Assembly (NCBI GenBank): GCA_964522665.1
Contig: CAZFVY010000056.1
Span: forward strand, 1-44,147
Direction: 5' to 3'
DNA: 44,147 nt
Source of the DNA: CAZFVY01 sp964522665
GTDB lineage: Bacteria; Verrucomicrobiota; Verrucomicrobiia; Limisphaerales; CAZFVY01
The translations under genes and the position numbers were made by a program. This document shows positions 26,601-33,926 of this stretch, one piece after another. The notes below the pieces were generated by a model, which saw only the letters and a list, made by a program, of their open reading frames with translations, ran no database searches and was not told the origin of the DNA. Each line of letters starts with the position of its first letter. Position 1 is the first letter of the stretch.

Positions 26601-27628
26601 TCACCAGCGCCTCGGTTGAGTTGACCGTCACCGATCCCGCGCGAATCATCAGCTCGCCGACCAATTTGGTCGTCATCGCGGGCGCTCCGGCCAGCTTCAA
26701 CGCGGTGGCCGCCGGAACCGGCCCGCTGGCCTATCAATGGCAATTCAACGGCGCCAACCTGCCGGGCGCGACCAACGCTTCCTTGTTCATCGCCGACGCG
26801 CAGCCCGCTCTGGCCGGGCTTTACGCCGTCGTCGTCAGCAATTCGTTCGGGGCCGCCACCAGCGCCGCCGCGCAACTGACCGTCAATGTGCCGGTCACCA
26901 TCTCGGGCCAGCCGCAGGCGCAAACGGTTCTCGCGGGCGCTCCAGCCAGCTTCACCGTCACGGCGAGCGGAACTGGACCGCTTAGCTACCAGTGGCTGTT
27001 CAACGGCTCCGATCTCGCCGGCGCCACGAACGCGACACTGTTCATCGCGGCGGCGCAGCCGGCCGACGCCGGCGCGTACTCGGCCCTGGTCAGCAATCCC
27101 GCCGGCGTGGCGCGGAGCGCCGCGGCGGCGCTGACCGTCAACCAACCGATCGTCATCACCAATCAGCCGCTCTCCCAAGTCGCCGCCTTCGGCGCGACCG
27201 TGACCCTTCAAGTAGGCGTGAGCGGAACCGCGCCGCTCACCTTCCAATGGTGGAAAGACCAGGAGCCGGTCGCCGGCGCCACGAACGCGACATTAATGCT
27301 GAGTAACCTGCACATATCCGACGCCGGGAACTACTTCGTCGTCGTCACCAACCCTGTCGGCTCCGTGACCAGCGCCGCGGCGGCGCTTTTCGTGACGCCG
27401 CCCACCGAGGCGCCGCCGAGCATCGCCGCCGCGAGCCTGAACTGGTCCGACGGCGGCTTTCAGTTGGTCATTTTCGGAACGCCTGGCGCGACCTATCTGG
27501 TTCAGTATTCCTCCGACCTTGAGCGCTGGACCGATCTCACGACGGTCGTGAGTACCGACGGCTCCGCGCGGGTCGTTGACGACCACGCCACGGACGGGGC
27601 GCGATTCTACCGCGCGCTGCTCAAATGA
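23663..27628 (+). CDS. Giant secreted protein: beta-propeller, chitobiase-like, PA14 and Ig-like repeats
   Basis: This protein has about 1,321 residues. A long N-region (about 1-50) precedes the signal helix (ALLCLLGCLALARVGGAQ). Residues about 70-590 are a PQQ/pyrrolo-quinoline-like beta-propeller (TYHNDNGRTGQNLNE start, FVATEHDSVYAFDAD, YVLNRDH). Then comes a chitobiase/hexosaminidase C-terminal-like domain (TPAGGSFTNQITVTLS...YTLDGSPPS, about 590-660). A PA14 domain follows (GLLAEYYSAGT...YTFYALASGGVRLTLDDQPVIDDW, about 672-805), then a Big-type Ig domain. Four similar Ig-like domains (about 905-1245) and a short tail ending RFYRALLK close it. It is probably a surface polysaccharide-binding or adhesive protein. 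A sigma-54 promoter lies 211 bp upstream. The initiator could also be TTG 23657. Confidence 0.88.
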   Translation: MTKDIGSFTGDCGSSRSLRGGGQTGRESSVNATPPKPTRQARLKPAPPLGQVTHALLCLLGCLALARVGGAQTPVNVLTYHNDNGRTGQNLNEVRLTPANVNATAFGKLHSFPVDGEIYGQPLYMSQVRFADQSARNLVFVATEHDSVYAFDADNQTDGLPLWHASFIDPAAGVTPMDVLDLGISDPATPEIGITSTPVIDPATQTLYVVAKTKETSATTTQYYFRLHALDIRTGAEKFGGPAVIDGSVPGSGEPNDGLNHVLFQPLMEHQRAALLLLNGVIYVTWASIGDLDPYHGWVMGYDAHTLQQVAIFNDTPNGFEGGIWQAGAGPSADPDGNFYVATGNGTFDYNAGPDYGDSVLKLALTNSALTVVDYFTPADQDELTANDLDLGSGGVLVVPDQNDTPLHLLIQTGKEGTIYVLNRDHLGHYQAGSNSQLIQSLPTVMGGSFGAAAYFNQRVYYCGMRDFLKAYTLRGGLLSTQPTSISAHQFGYGGSTPSLSANGGTNGIIWALDNGGFATFSPAVLHAYDATDLGAELYNSAQSGDRDAAGPAVRFTVPTVANGKVFVGTANELTVYGPILSVGRPTLTPAGGSFTNQITVTLSVTTPNAQIHYTLDGSPPSVSSPLYAGSLTLSATTVIKAQAFVTGAIASEVVSATYFSAADAGDGSGLLAEYYSAGTLAFADPPTLDRVDAGVNFTWNGAAPDPSLSSGSFSVRWSGQILARFSETYTFYALASGGVRLTLDDQPVIDDWLDQPYTEASGTVALTAGQRYDLTLEYFSGSGSNAVAQLLWSSPSTPKMIIPVNQLYPATNGLPWITLQPPPDGTTLAAPATFSLSANVSDNAAFSRVTFYAGATLLGAATNAPFALTVSNLTTGTYALSARASDLYGTIFLAPTISLTVGQTAPIVITEQPQSQVAASGSTVTLEVQTTAAGGINYQWQHDGAPLAGATNASLVLADVQPADAGAYSVMVSNPVSAVTSASVELTVTDPARIISSPTNLVVIAGAPASFNAVAAGTGPLAYQWQFNGANLPGATNASLFIADAQPALAGLYAVVVSNSFGAATSAAAQLTVNVPVTISGQPQAQTVLAGAPASFTVTASGTGPLSYQWLFNGSDLAGATNATLFIAAAQPADAGAYSALVSNPAGVARSAAAALTVNQPIVITNQPLSQVAAFGATVTLQVGVSGTAPLTFQWWKDQEPVAGATNATLMLSNLHISDAGNYFVVVTNPVGSVTSAAAALFVTPPTEAPPSIAAASLNWSDGGFQLVIFGTPGATYLVQYSSDLERWTDLTTVVSTDGSARVVDDHATDGARFYRALLK
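26380..27390 (+). repeat. Four tandem Ig-like coding repeats
   Basis: Within the giant protein gene four units of roughly 250 bp code for Ig-like domains. Each has a YQW (or FQW) core, an xGATNAxL turn and an AGxYxxxVSNPxG-like end. The high similarity suggests recent internal duplication and could allow recombination between units. Confidence 0.75.
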
Positions 27629-27660
27629 CCGCCTGAAGAGCGGATTTTACTGCGCTTAAA

Positions 27661-27678
27661 TTGGCGCCCCGGCGCCAA
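27661..27678 (+). terminator. Palindrome, possible terminator
   Basis: TTGGCGCC-CC-GGCGCCAA is a perfect 8-bp inverted repeat 32 bp after the stop of the giant Ig/PQQ gene. Only AATT follows, not a long T-run, so it may be a weak or Rho-assisted terminator, or a protein-binding palindrome. Confidence 0.45.
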
Positions 27679-27906
27679 AATTCAGCCGGTTCGCCACGCG
27701 CTCGTCCGCCGGCTTGGCCAAGGCTCATCGAACGCAACGCCGCGCGTGGGCGGTTTTCCCCAAAACGGTTGGGTTTGGCGCCCTAACTCGCTCCCATTCC
27801 GGCTCTAACGACCGCGCCACGCCCGCTCCCTCACCCGCCCGCCGCCGCGCCAACGCGGGGGCGACGCGTCCAACGCCCAGCCCGCGCCGTTTTGTTGAGA
27901 GCGTTT

Positions 27907-27934
27907 TTGACATGGCGTGATTATTGCTTAGAGT
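27907..27934 (+). promoter_or_regulatory. Overlapping sigma-70 and sigma-54 promoter candidates of the DUF3570-ApbE operon
   Basis: TTGACA (27907-27912), a perfect -35 box, stands 16 bp before TAGAGT (27929-27934), a four-of-six -10 box. Overlapping it, TGGCGTGATTATTGC (27913-27927) fits the sigma-54 form with GG and GC 10 bp apart and four conserved bases TTGC, but GT instead of AC in the -24 element. Either would give a very short leader before ATG 27946, and no Shine-Dalgarno is seen. Confidence 0.5.
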
Positions 27935-27945
27935 TTCGACGTAAA

Positions 27946-29256
27946 ATGAACCTGAACGAGCAAGCGAAGCCAGCCGCCGCGCCGGAGATTTCCGAACGCG
28001 TGGGCGCCCGCCCGCTCGGCCCGCCGCGTGGCGCCGTGGGCCATGGGCGCGAACCAAGTTCGGTTGCGCCCGCGCGCTCGCCGTTGGTTCCACTGGCGCT
28101 TGCCGCCGGCCTTTATTTCTGCCGCGTCACGCGCGGGACCGCCGAGGACCACGCCGACTACCGCTTTGAAAGCTATCAGGAGGACGCGGGGCGCATCGGC
28201 GTTGAAACGCAATCCTGGCTCTTCGAGAAAAAACTTACCTCGTGGCTCTCGCTGCGCGGCCAGGCGGTGTACGACGCGATTTCGGGCGCGACTCCTTCCG
28301 GCGCGCCGCCGCCGTCGCAAATCGCGTTCGCCACGCCGCAAACCGTTCCGCTCAGCTCGAGCGTGCCGACGCTCTTCATGCGGGACAAGCGGTGGGCCGG
28401 CTCGCTGGACGGCATCATCACCGCCGGTTCACAACGGATAACTCCGCAGTTCGCCTACAGCTCGGAACACGACTACCTGTCGTACGGCGCCTCGTTGAAT
28501 TACGCCGTGGACTTCAACCAGAAGAACACCACCCTGAACCTCGGCTGGTCACACGATTGGGACCGGATCCTCCCCAACTCGGCGACGTTCATCGGCGCGC
28601 CGGAGCACAAGGACACGGATAGCTTCCTGATCGGCGTCAACCAACTGCTCAGCGCCAGGACGGTCCTGACCGTGAATTTCAGCTACGCCAACGCGCACGG
28701 CTACCTCGCGGACCCGTACCGCGGCGTGGTGTTCGACGATTATCCCCAGACCGACGCGGACAACTTGAGCCTGTTCGGGGAAAAGCGGCCGCGACATCGC
28801 CAGAGCTTTATCGGCTACGCCTCGATTCTGCAGTATATCACGCCCTTGCACGGCGGCGTGGAAGGCTCGTACCGCTTTTTTCACGACACCTTCGGGATTG
28901 ACGCCCATACCCTCGCGATCGCCTGGCATCAGAAACTCGGGGCGCGCGTCACGGTTTCGCCCTTGTTCCGCTATTACGTTCAAAGCGCGGCCGGTTTCTA
29001 TGCGACCCATTTTGCCGGCGACCCGTCCGATCCGACGAATCCGACGCCCGTGCCGGCCTACTATTCGGCCGATTACCGGCTCTCGGAGTTGAACGCCTTC
29101 ACCTACGGCGTTGAGGCGAGCGTGCGGGCGCTCGAGTGGCTCTCGTTCGACGCCGCCTTCAAGCGCTACGAAATGTCCGGTCTCGATCACGTCACCTCGG
29201 CCTCGGCGTACCCGAAGGCCAACATCGCCACCCTTGGCGCCCGCGTATGGTTTTGA
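27946..29256 (+). CDS. DUF3570 outer-membrane-type protein with ApbE-like FMN acceptor motif
   Basis: This 436-residue protein has a long N-region and a hydrophobic signal (SPLVPLALAAGLYFC, about 45-59). The rest alternates polar and aromatic residues and ends in a terminal Phe (GARVWF), as expected for an outer-membrane beta-barrel. It matches the DUF3570 family, including YDAISGATPSGAPPP (about 109-123). D110-x-x-S-G-A-T116 (ACT codon at 28291-28293) has the same shape as the sites where ApbE joins FMN to Thr/Ser in NqrB, NqrC and RnfG. The ApbE gene overlaps its 3' end by 10 nt. I infer that this protein is flavinylated. The start is ATG 27946; an upstream TTG (27892) looks unlikely. The function is otherwise unknown. 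Confidence 0.85.
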   Translation: MNLNEQAKPAAAPEISERVGARPLGPPRGAVGHGREPSSVAPARSPLVPLALAAGLYFCRVTRGTAEDHADYRFESYQEDAGRIGVETQSWLFEKKLTSWLSLRGQAVYDAISGATPSGAPPPSQIAFATPQTVPLSSSVPTLFMRDKRWAGSLDGIITAGSQRITPQFAYSSEHDYLSYGASLNYAVDFNQKNTTLNLGWSHDWDRILPNSATFIGAPEHKDTDSFLIGVNQLLSARTVLTVNFSYANAHGYLADPYRGVVFDDYPQTDADNLSLFGEKRPRHRQSFIGYASILQYITPLHGGVEGSYRFFHDTFGIDAHTLAIAWHQKLGARVTVSPLFRYYVQSAAGFYATHFAGDPSDPTNPTPVPAYYSADYRLSELNAFTYGVEASVRALEWLSFDAAFKRYEMSGLDHVTSASAYPKANIATLGARVWF

Positions 29257-30245
29257 CGTCGCCCGATTCCACGGCCGTCGTTAGCGAACGCGTGCGGCGC
29301 TCGGCGCAACGCTCCGGCGCCAGCGGCTTTTACCAGCTCCGGTTTCAAGCGATGAACACCGGGTGCCAGGTGCAATTCACCTCGACCAACCCGGGCGCGG
29401 CGCGCGAGTTCCAGGAGGAGACGCTGAGCTGGGTCGCCGGCTTCGAGGCCCGTTACTCGCGCTTTATCGATGACAGCCTGATTGGCCGGATCAACGCCGC
29501 CGCGGGCGAACGCTGGGTTGACGTGGACCCGGAGACCGACGCGTTGTTCAACCTATGCCAGGAAATGGTTTTCTTCACGCGCGGCGTCTTCGACCCAACC
29601 TCCCTGCCGCTGATTCGGCTCTGGAATTGGAAGGCGAATCCGCCGATCGTGCCGACGGCCGAGGCGATTGAGGCCGCCCGCGCTTTGACCGGCTGGCGGC
29701 AAGTCCAACGCAGGCCCGGCGCGATTTTTTTGCCTCGCGCGGGAATGTGCCTGGACCTGGGCGGGATCGGCAAGGAATACGCCGTGGACCGCGTCTTAAT
29801 GTTGGGGCGGAGCCGGGGGTTGGAGAATCTCCTGGTCGATTTCGGCCAGGACGTGCGCGTGCTGGGACGACCGCCGGGCAAGCCCGCCTGGCACGTCGGC
29901 CTGGAGGACCCGGAACATCCCGGCCAATGCTGGACGGGCGTGGCGGTAAGCGATCACGCGGTGGCCACTTCCGGCGATTATGTGCGGCATTTTATGCACG
30001 AAGGCCGGCGCTACGGGCACATCATCGACCCGCGCGACGGCTACCCGGTGAACAACCGCGTGCTCTCGGTCTCGATCATCGCGCCGCATTGCGCCCTGGC
30101 CGGGATTTTATCGACCGCCGCGTTCGTACTCGGCGCCCAGGCGGGCCTGGAACTGATCGCGCTCTGCCCCGGCGCCGAAGGATGCGTCACCACGACCAAC
30201 GGCCGCTTTCCAACCCGAGGATTTTATGCCTATACGACTCGTTAA
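29247..30245 (+). CDS. apbE: FAD:protein FMN transferase
   Basis: This 332-residue ApbE-family enzyme shows TRGVFDPTSLPL, LDLGGIGKEYAVDRV (FAD-binding), a metal-site Asp in VDFGQDVRVLG (where GGD is more usual), HIIDPRDGYPV and the C-terminal LSTAAFVLG. It cuts FAD and attaches FMN by a phosphodiester bond to Thr or Ser of exported proteins. No clear signal peptide is visible at this start, though substrates of ApbE are outside the membrane; the N-terminal 40 residues may not be the true start. It overlaps the DUF3570 gene by 10 nt and the thioredoxin gene by 20 nt, so translation is coupled and its substrates are expected in this operon. Confidence 0.93.
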   Translation: MVLTSPDSTAVVSERVRRSAQRSGASGFYQLRFQAMNTGCQVQFTSTNPGAAREFQEETLSWVAGFEARYSRFIDDSLIGRINAAAGERWVDVDPETDALFNLCQEMVFFTRGVFDPTSLPLIRLWNWKANPPIVPTAEAIEAARALTGWRQVQRRPGAIFLPRAGMCLDLGGIGKEYAVDRVLMLGRSRGLENLLVDFGQDVRVLGRPPGKPAWHVGLEDPEHPGQCWTGVAVSDHAVATSGDYVRHFMHEGRRYGHIIDPRDGYPVNNRVLSVSIIAPHCALAGILSTAAFVLGAQAGLELIALCPGAEGCVTTTNGRFPTRGFYAYTTR

Positions 30246-30744
30246 AAGCCGGACGACGGCGCTCCTGGCCGCGGTCGGCTGCTGGCTTGCCGTCGCCGGC
30301 GCCGCCGGGGCCGACGGCCTGAAAGTGGGCGACCACTTTCCCGACCTCACGGCGTTTAAGCTCGAGGGCAAACTGCCGGACGCGCTGAAGGACAAGGTCC
30401 TGATGCTCGATTTTTGGGCCTCGTGGTGTGACCCGTGCAAGGCGTCGTTCCCGGCCATGGAAGAGCTGCACCGGCGATATCAGCCCAAAGGTCTCGTGAT
30501 CATCGCCGTCAACGTGGACGAGAATCGCGCCGACATGGAGGCGTTTCTAAAGAAGAACGCCGCGACCTTCGCCGTCGTTCGGGACGCCGCCCAGAAGTTG
30601 GTCGAGAAGACTGGGATCGCGACGATGCCAAGCTCCTTCCTGGTGGACCGCGGCGGGACGATTCGCTTCGCCCACAGCGGCTATCGGGGCGAGGAGACAA
30701 AGCTCCAATACCAGCGTGAAATCGAATCTCTCCTGCAGAAATAA
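30226..30744 (+). CDS. TlpA-like exported thioredoxin
   Basis: This 172-residue protein has a signal peptide (about 1-29, ALLAAVGCWLAVAGAAGA) and a thioredoxin/AhpC-TSA fold with the active site W-C68-D-P-C71, VDENRADMEAFLKK and the cis-Pro TMPSSFLVD. It resembles TlpA/ResA-type periplasmic reductants. It overlaps ApbE by 20 nt and lies 4 bp before the DUF4266 gene; DsbD, its likely electron donor, is two genes downstream. I infer that it keeps Cys of an operon partner, possibly the DUF4266 tail, reduced. Confidence 0.92.
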   Translation: MPIRLVKSRTTALLAAVGCWLAVAGAAGADGLKVGDHFPDLTAFKLEGKLPDALKDKVLMLDFWASWCDPCKASFPAMEELHRRYQPKGLVIIAVNVDENRADMEAFLKKNAATFAVVRDAAQKLVEKTGIATMPSSFLVDRGGTIRFAHSGYRGEETKLQYQREIESLLQK

Positions 30745-30748
30745 CCGC

Positions 30749-30982
30749 ATGAAACGTCAAACCGTGTTCCGGGCTGGCGCCGTGGCCGCGCTGGGCGGGC
30801 TGCTGCTGGCGACCGCCGGCTGCGCGAACGTGAAGCCGTGGCAGCGCGGCACGTTGGCTGACTCGATCATGCGCGCCGACCGTGACCCGATCGGCGTGGC
30901 GATGGACGAGCATGTTTTCTTTTCGCGCGAAGGCGCCTCGGGCGGACGTGGCGTCGGGGGCGGTGGCTGCGGTTGCAACTAA
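30749..30982 (+). CDS. DUF4266 lipoprotein with GGGCGCN tail
   Basis: This 77-residue protein has a lipoprotein signal (GLLLATAGC, Cys25), a conserved middle (LADSIMRADRDPIG) and a C-terminus EGASGGRGVGGGGCGCN with C74 and C76. This is the DUF4266 family, known as small lipoproteins with a Gly-rich Cys tail found beside DUF3570 genes. The CGC pair could bind a metal, form a mixed disulfide or be modified. It lies between TlpA and DsbD genes (4 and 22 bp gaps), which suggests a thiol-redox connection. The upstream ATG at 30716 overlaps TlpA and is less likely than 30749. Confidence 0.85.
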   Translation: MKRQTVFRAGAVAALGGLLLATAGCANVKPWQRGTLADSIMRADRDPIGVAMDEHVFFSREGASGGRGVGGGGCGCN

Positions 30983-31004
30983 GCTCATTTCGAAGCGCGC
31001 GCCG

Positions 31005-32672
31005 ATGATCCGCCAAACCCCATCAGCCGGTCGATTCCGCGTCGAGCGGCGGATTTTCGGCGCGCTCGCGCTGGCGGCGTGGGTTGGGTGGATGGCCGAT
31101 CCGTTGGCGCGCGCGGTCGAGCGTCCACGCAGCCCGTTCACCGTCTTGGCCACGCTCGATACTCGCGAGGGCGCGGGCGTCGTGCGATTTGACTTCGTCG
31201 TTCCGCCCGAGCACGTGATCTATGCGGATCACCTTCATTTTGAAGCGAGCGACGGAACCGTTCTCACCCCCTCCAAGATAACGCCCCCGATCGTGGCTTC
31301 CGACAAAGCCACCGGACAGGATCGTTCCCTCTACAACCACTCTTTCGCCGCCGAGTTCAAACTCGACGCCGCGACGCTCGGCGCCTTGCTCATCAAGTTC
31401 CAGGGCTGCAGCAACTCCGCCTGTTATTTCCCGGAGAAACGAACGTTCACCGTCACCTCGACCAACGTCGTGGCCGAATCGCCGGGCGGCGCGGCCCAGC
31501 CCGCGAACGCCGCGGACGTGGGCGCCACCGTCGCCGGCGATTGGCAAGCCGAGTTGGCCGGCTTCAAAATCGTGGCCCGCGAGACCGGGTACGTCGAGGC
31601 GCGCGGCTTCCTGGCGTTTCTCGAACGCGCCAAGTCAAGCGAGGGGTTGACGGACGAGGACCCGTTGGCGCGGTTCAATCGATTAGGCATGCTGGCGACG
31701 GTCCTGCTGATCGTCGTCGGCGGCGCGGGGCTGAACCTCACGCCATGCGTGTTGCCATTGATCCCGATCAACCTCGTCATTATCGGCGCCGGCTCGCGGG
31801 CGCGTTCGCGCCGGGAGGGCTTCTTGCGGGGCGCGGTTTACGGGGCCGGGATGGCGCTGGTTTATGGCACGCTCGGCCTGGTCGTGGCGCTGAGCGGGGC
31901 AAAGTTCGGGACGCTCAATTCGTCCGTTTGGTTCAACGTGGTGATCGCCGTGGTCTTCGTCGCGTTGGGCCTGGCGATGTTCGATCTGATCAACATCGAC
32001 TTTTCCCGGTTCGGCGGCCGTATGGGCGCTCCAGGCGTCAAGCCGGGCGGCAAAGGCCAATGGCTGGCCGCGTTCGGACTCGGGGCGGTCGCGGCCCTGC
32101 TTGCGGGGGCCTGCGTGGCGCCGGTCGTGATTTCCGTCGTCCTGCTCTCGGCGTCGCTCTACGGCCAGGGGATGACGGCGGGCCTGTTCCTCCCTTTTCT
32201 CTTGGGCCTTGGCATGGCGCTGCCTTGGCCGTTCGCCGGCGCGGGCCTGAGCTACCTGCCCAAGCCGGGCAGATGGATGACCAAGGTCAAATCGGCCTTT
32301 GGCGTCCTCATCCTGCTGTTTGCCGCTTACTACGGCTACTTGGCGTATGAACTTTCCCGCGGGCCGGGCCGCGCGCCGGCGCTGGCCGCCGCCCCAAACG
32401 CAAGCGCGAACGAATCACTCGCCGCCGCGCTCCAGCACGCCCGCGCCAAGGGGCAACGCGTGTTCATCGATTTTCAGGCCAGTTGGTGCAAAAACTGCGT
32501 CGCGATGGACGCGGAAGTCTTCAGCCGGGAAACCGTGCAAAGCCGGCTCCGGGATTTTGTCGTCATTAAATACGACGCCGAGCATCCCAACGAATCACCG
32601 GCCCGTGAAGTTTTGGATCAACTGCATGTCATCGGGCTGCCGACGTACATCGTGCTCAAGCCCGAGTCGTAA
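31005..32672 (+). CDS. dsbD: DsbD-like thiol:disulfide interchange protein (short C-terminus)
   Basis: This 555-residue protein has a signal segment (about 16-37), a periplasmic N-domain with Cys pair C135/C140 (GCSNSACYFPE), an eight-helix-like membrane part with C248 (LNLTPCVLPLIPIN) and C370 (GACVAPVV), and a C-terminal thioredoxin domain with W-C495-K-N-C498. It moves electrons from cytoplasmic thioredoxin through the inner membrane to periplasmic partners such as TlpA. The C-terminus stops at LPTYIVLKPES, about 25-30 residues earlier than in usual DsbD, so the last strand and helix of the thioredoxin fold seem missing; no continuation in another frame is seen. It is the fifth gene of the DUF3570-ApbE run. 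Confidence 0.93.
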   Translation: MIRQTPSAGRFRVERRIFGALALAAWVGWMADPLARAVERPRSPFTVLATLDTREGAGVVRFDFVVPPEHVIYADHLHFEASDGTVLTPSKITPPIVASDKATGQDRSLYNHSFAAEFKLDAATLGALLIKFQGCSNSACYFPEKRTFTVTSTNVVAESPGGAAQPANAADVGATVAGDWQAELAGFKIVARETGYVEARGFLAFLERAKSSEGLTDEDPLARFNRLGMLATVLLIVVGGAGLNLTPCVLPLIPINLVIIGAGSRARSRREGFLRGAVYGAGMALVYGTLGLVVALSGAKFGTLNSSVWFNVVIAVVFVALGLAMFDLINIDFSRFGGRMGAPGVKPGGKGQWLAAFGLGAVAALLAGACVAPVVISVVLLSASLYGQGMTAGLFLPFLLGLGMALPWPFAGAGLSYLPKPGRWMTKVKSAFGVLILLFAAYYGYLAYELSRGPGRAPALAAAPNASANESLAAALQHARAKGQRVFIDFQASWCKNCVAMDAEVFSRETVQSRLRDFVVIKYDAEHPNESPAREVLDQLHVIGLPTYIVLKPES

Positions 32673-32732
32673 CCATTTAACCGCGCGGCCCACCCGCGAA
32701 TCAAATCTCCCACAACTAAGTCCACGACCCCA

Positions 32733-33926
32733 ATGAAACCTAACCGCCTCCTTCCGCTCTTCCTGGCGGCGCTGCTGCAGGCCGCGCCGCTTTTCCGGGT
32801 CGCCCTGCCGGCGACTTGGTCCGCCGCTTCCAGCTCGGCGTTCGTCCTCCGCGTCGGCGCGGCCTCCAGCGCGCTGCTGGGCGCCTTCGACGCCGTCTCC
32901 GGCGCGACGACCGCCATCGCGACGCCCTACACGATCACCGCCACGGTCGGCCAAGCGTTCAGTCGCCGCCTTACCACCCAGGGGCACGCCGCCGGGTCCT
33001 GGGGCGCCAACCCGAGTCCCATCGCCCCGGGGCTGAGCCTGAGTAGTTCCGGCACAATCAGCGGCACGCCCACGCAGGCGGGAACCTTCACCGCGACGAT
33101 CACCGCGTACGAATTCTTCCTGTCGGGCCCGTCCACCTCGGCGAGCTTCAAGATCACGGTCAATCCGGGCGCGACGCCGCCCGCGATCACCTCACCGCCG
33201 GCCACCCAAACGGCGCTCGTAGGCGCGAACGTTTCCTTCGCCGTCACCGCCAGCGGAAGCAGCCCACTCAGCTATCAGTGGCAGTTCGCCGGCGCCAAAC
33301 TCAAGAACGCGACCAATGCCGTTTTGCTCCTGAATAACGTCCAACTCACCAACTCGGGAACTTACACCGTCACCGTCACCAACGCGGCCGGGTCGGTTTC
33401 CAGTTCCGCGACGTTGACCGTCAGCCCGCCACCGGCCATCACGTTGCAGCCCGTGAGTCAGATCGCCCCGACCGGCGCCACCGCCACTTTGACCGTGGCC
33501 GCGACCGGCCCACATCTGACCTATGAATGGCGTTTCAACAGCAATCTCCTCGCCTCCGCGACCTCCCCGTCGCTTACGCTGACGAATCTGACCGTCGCGC
33601 AATCCGGCTTCTATTCGGCGGTCATCTCGACCGACGTCGGAGCGCTGGTCAGCGACAACGCGCGCCTGCTCGTGGTCCCGCCCCCCGGACCCGGCGCGGC
33701 GCCGGCGTTGACGCCGCTTACGGTGGGCGGCGGCAAATTCGCCCTGGCCTTCACCACAAGCCCGGGGTATCGCTACCTCATCCAAAGAAGCGGCCAATTG
33801 GCCTCGACGAATTGGCTAACCATCTCGAATATTCCCCCCGCGTTCACCGGCGGCATCTACCAGATTCCCGATAGCTCCACTTCCGACCCGCAGTGCTTTT
33901 ATCGGGCGGTCGTCGTCGGCAACTAA
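32733..33926 (+). CDS. Secreted Ig-like protein with FMN-acceptor-like motif
   Basis: This 397-residue protein has a signal peptide (about 1-30). Just after it comes F-D53-A-V-S-G-A-T59-T, with Thr59 at 32907-32909, again the D-x-x-S-G-A-T shape. Residues about 64-145 form a putative Ig domain (He_PIG: LSLSSSGTISGTPTQAGTFTATI). Two Ig-like domains follow (about 150-235 and 236-317), and a C-terminal module (YLIQRSGQLASTNWLTI) ends at FYRAVVVGN. It lies 60 bp after the DsbD-like gene on the same strand. I infer a surface protein that ApbE may flavinylate; the motif lies outside the Ig domains, in which GATN stretches are ordinary. No family was recognised for the N-terminal part. Confidence 0.75.
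   Translation: MKPNRLLPLFLAALLQAAPLFRVALPATWSAASSSAFVLRVGAASSALLGAFDAVSGATTAIATPYTITATVGQAFSRRLTTQGHAAGSWGANPSPIAPGLSLSSSGTISGTPTQAGTFTATITAYEFFLSGPSTSASFKITVNPGATPPAITSPPATQTALVGANVSFAVTASGSSPLSYQWQFAGAKLKNATNAVLLLNNVQLTNSGTYTVTVTNAAGSVSSSATLTVSPPPAITLQPVSQIAPTGATATLTVAATGPHLTYEWRFNSNLLASATSPSLTLTNLTVAQSGFYSAVISTDVGALVSDNARLLVVPPPGPGAAPALTPLTVGGGKFALAFTTSPGYRYLIQRSGQLASTNWLTISNIPPAFTGGIYQIPDSSTSDPQCFYRAVVVGN

Larger units (their letters stand above)
27629..27945. other. Intergenic region between the Ig/PQQ gene and the DUF3570-ApbE operon
   Basis: This 317-bp spacer holds the hairpin at 27661-27678 and the promoter region at 27907-27934. The middle part is C-rich with no recognisable gene. 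Confidence 0.5.

Noticed and set aside
26500..27300. GATN turns in the Ig domains of the giant protein as possible flavin sites
   Set aside because: They occur at the same place in each Ig repeat and lack the Asp and Ser of D-x-x-S-G-A-T.
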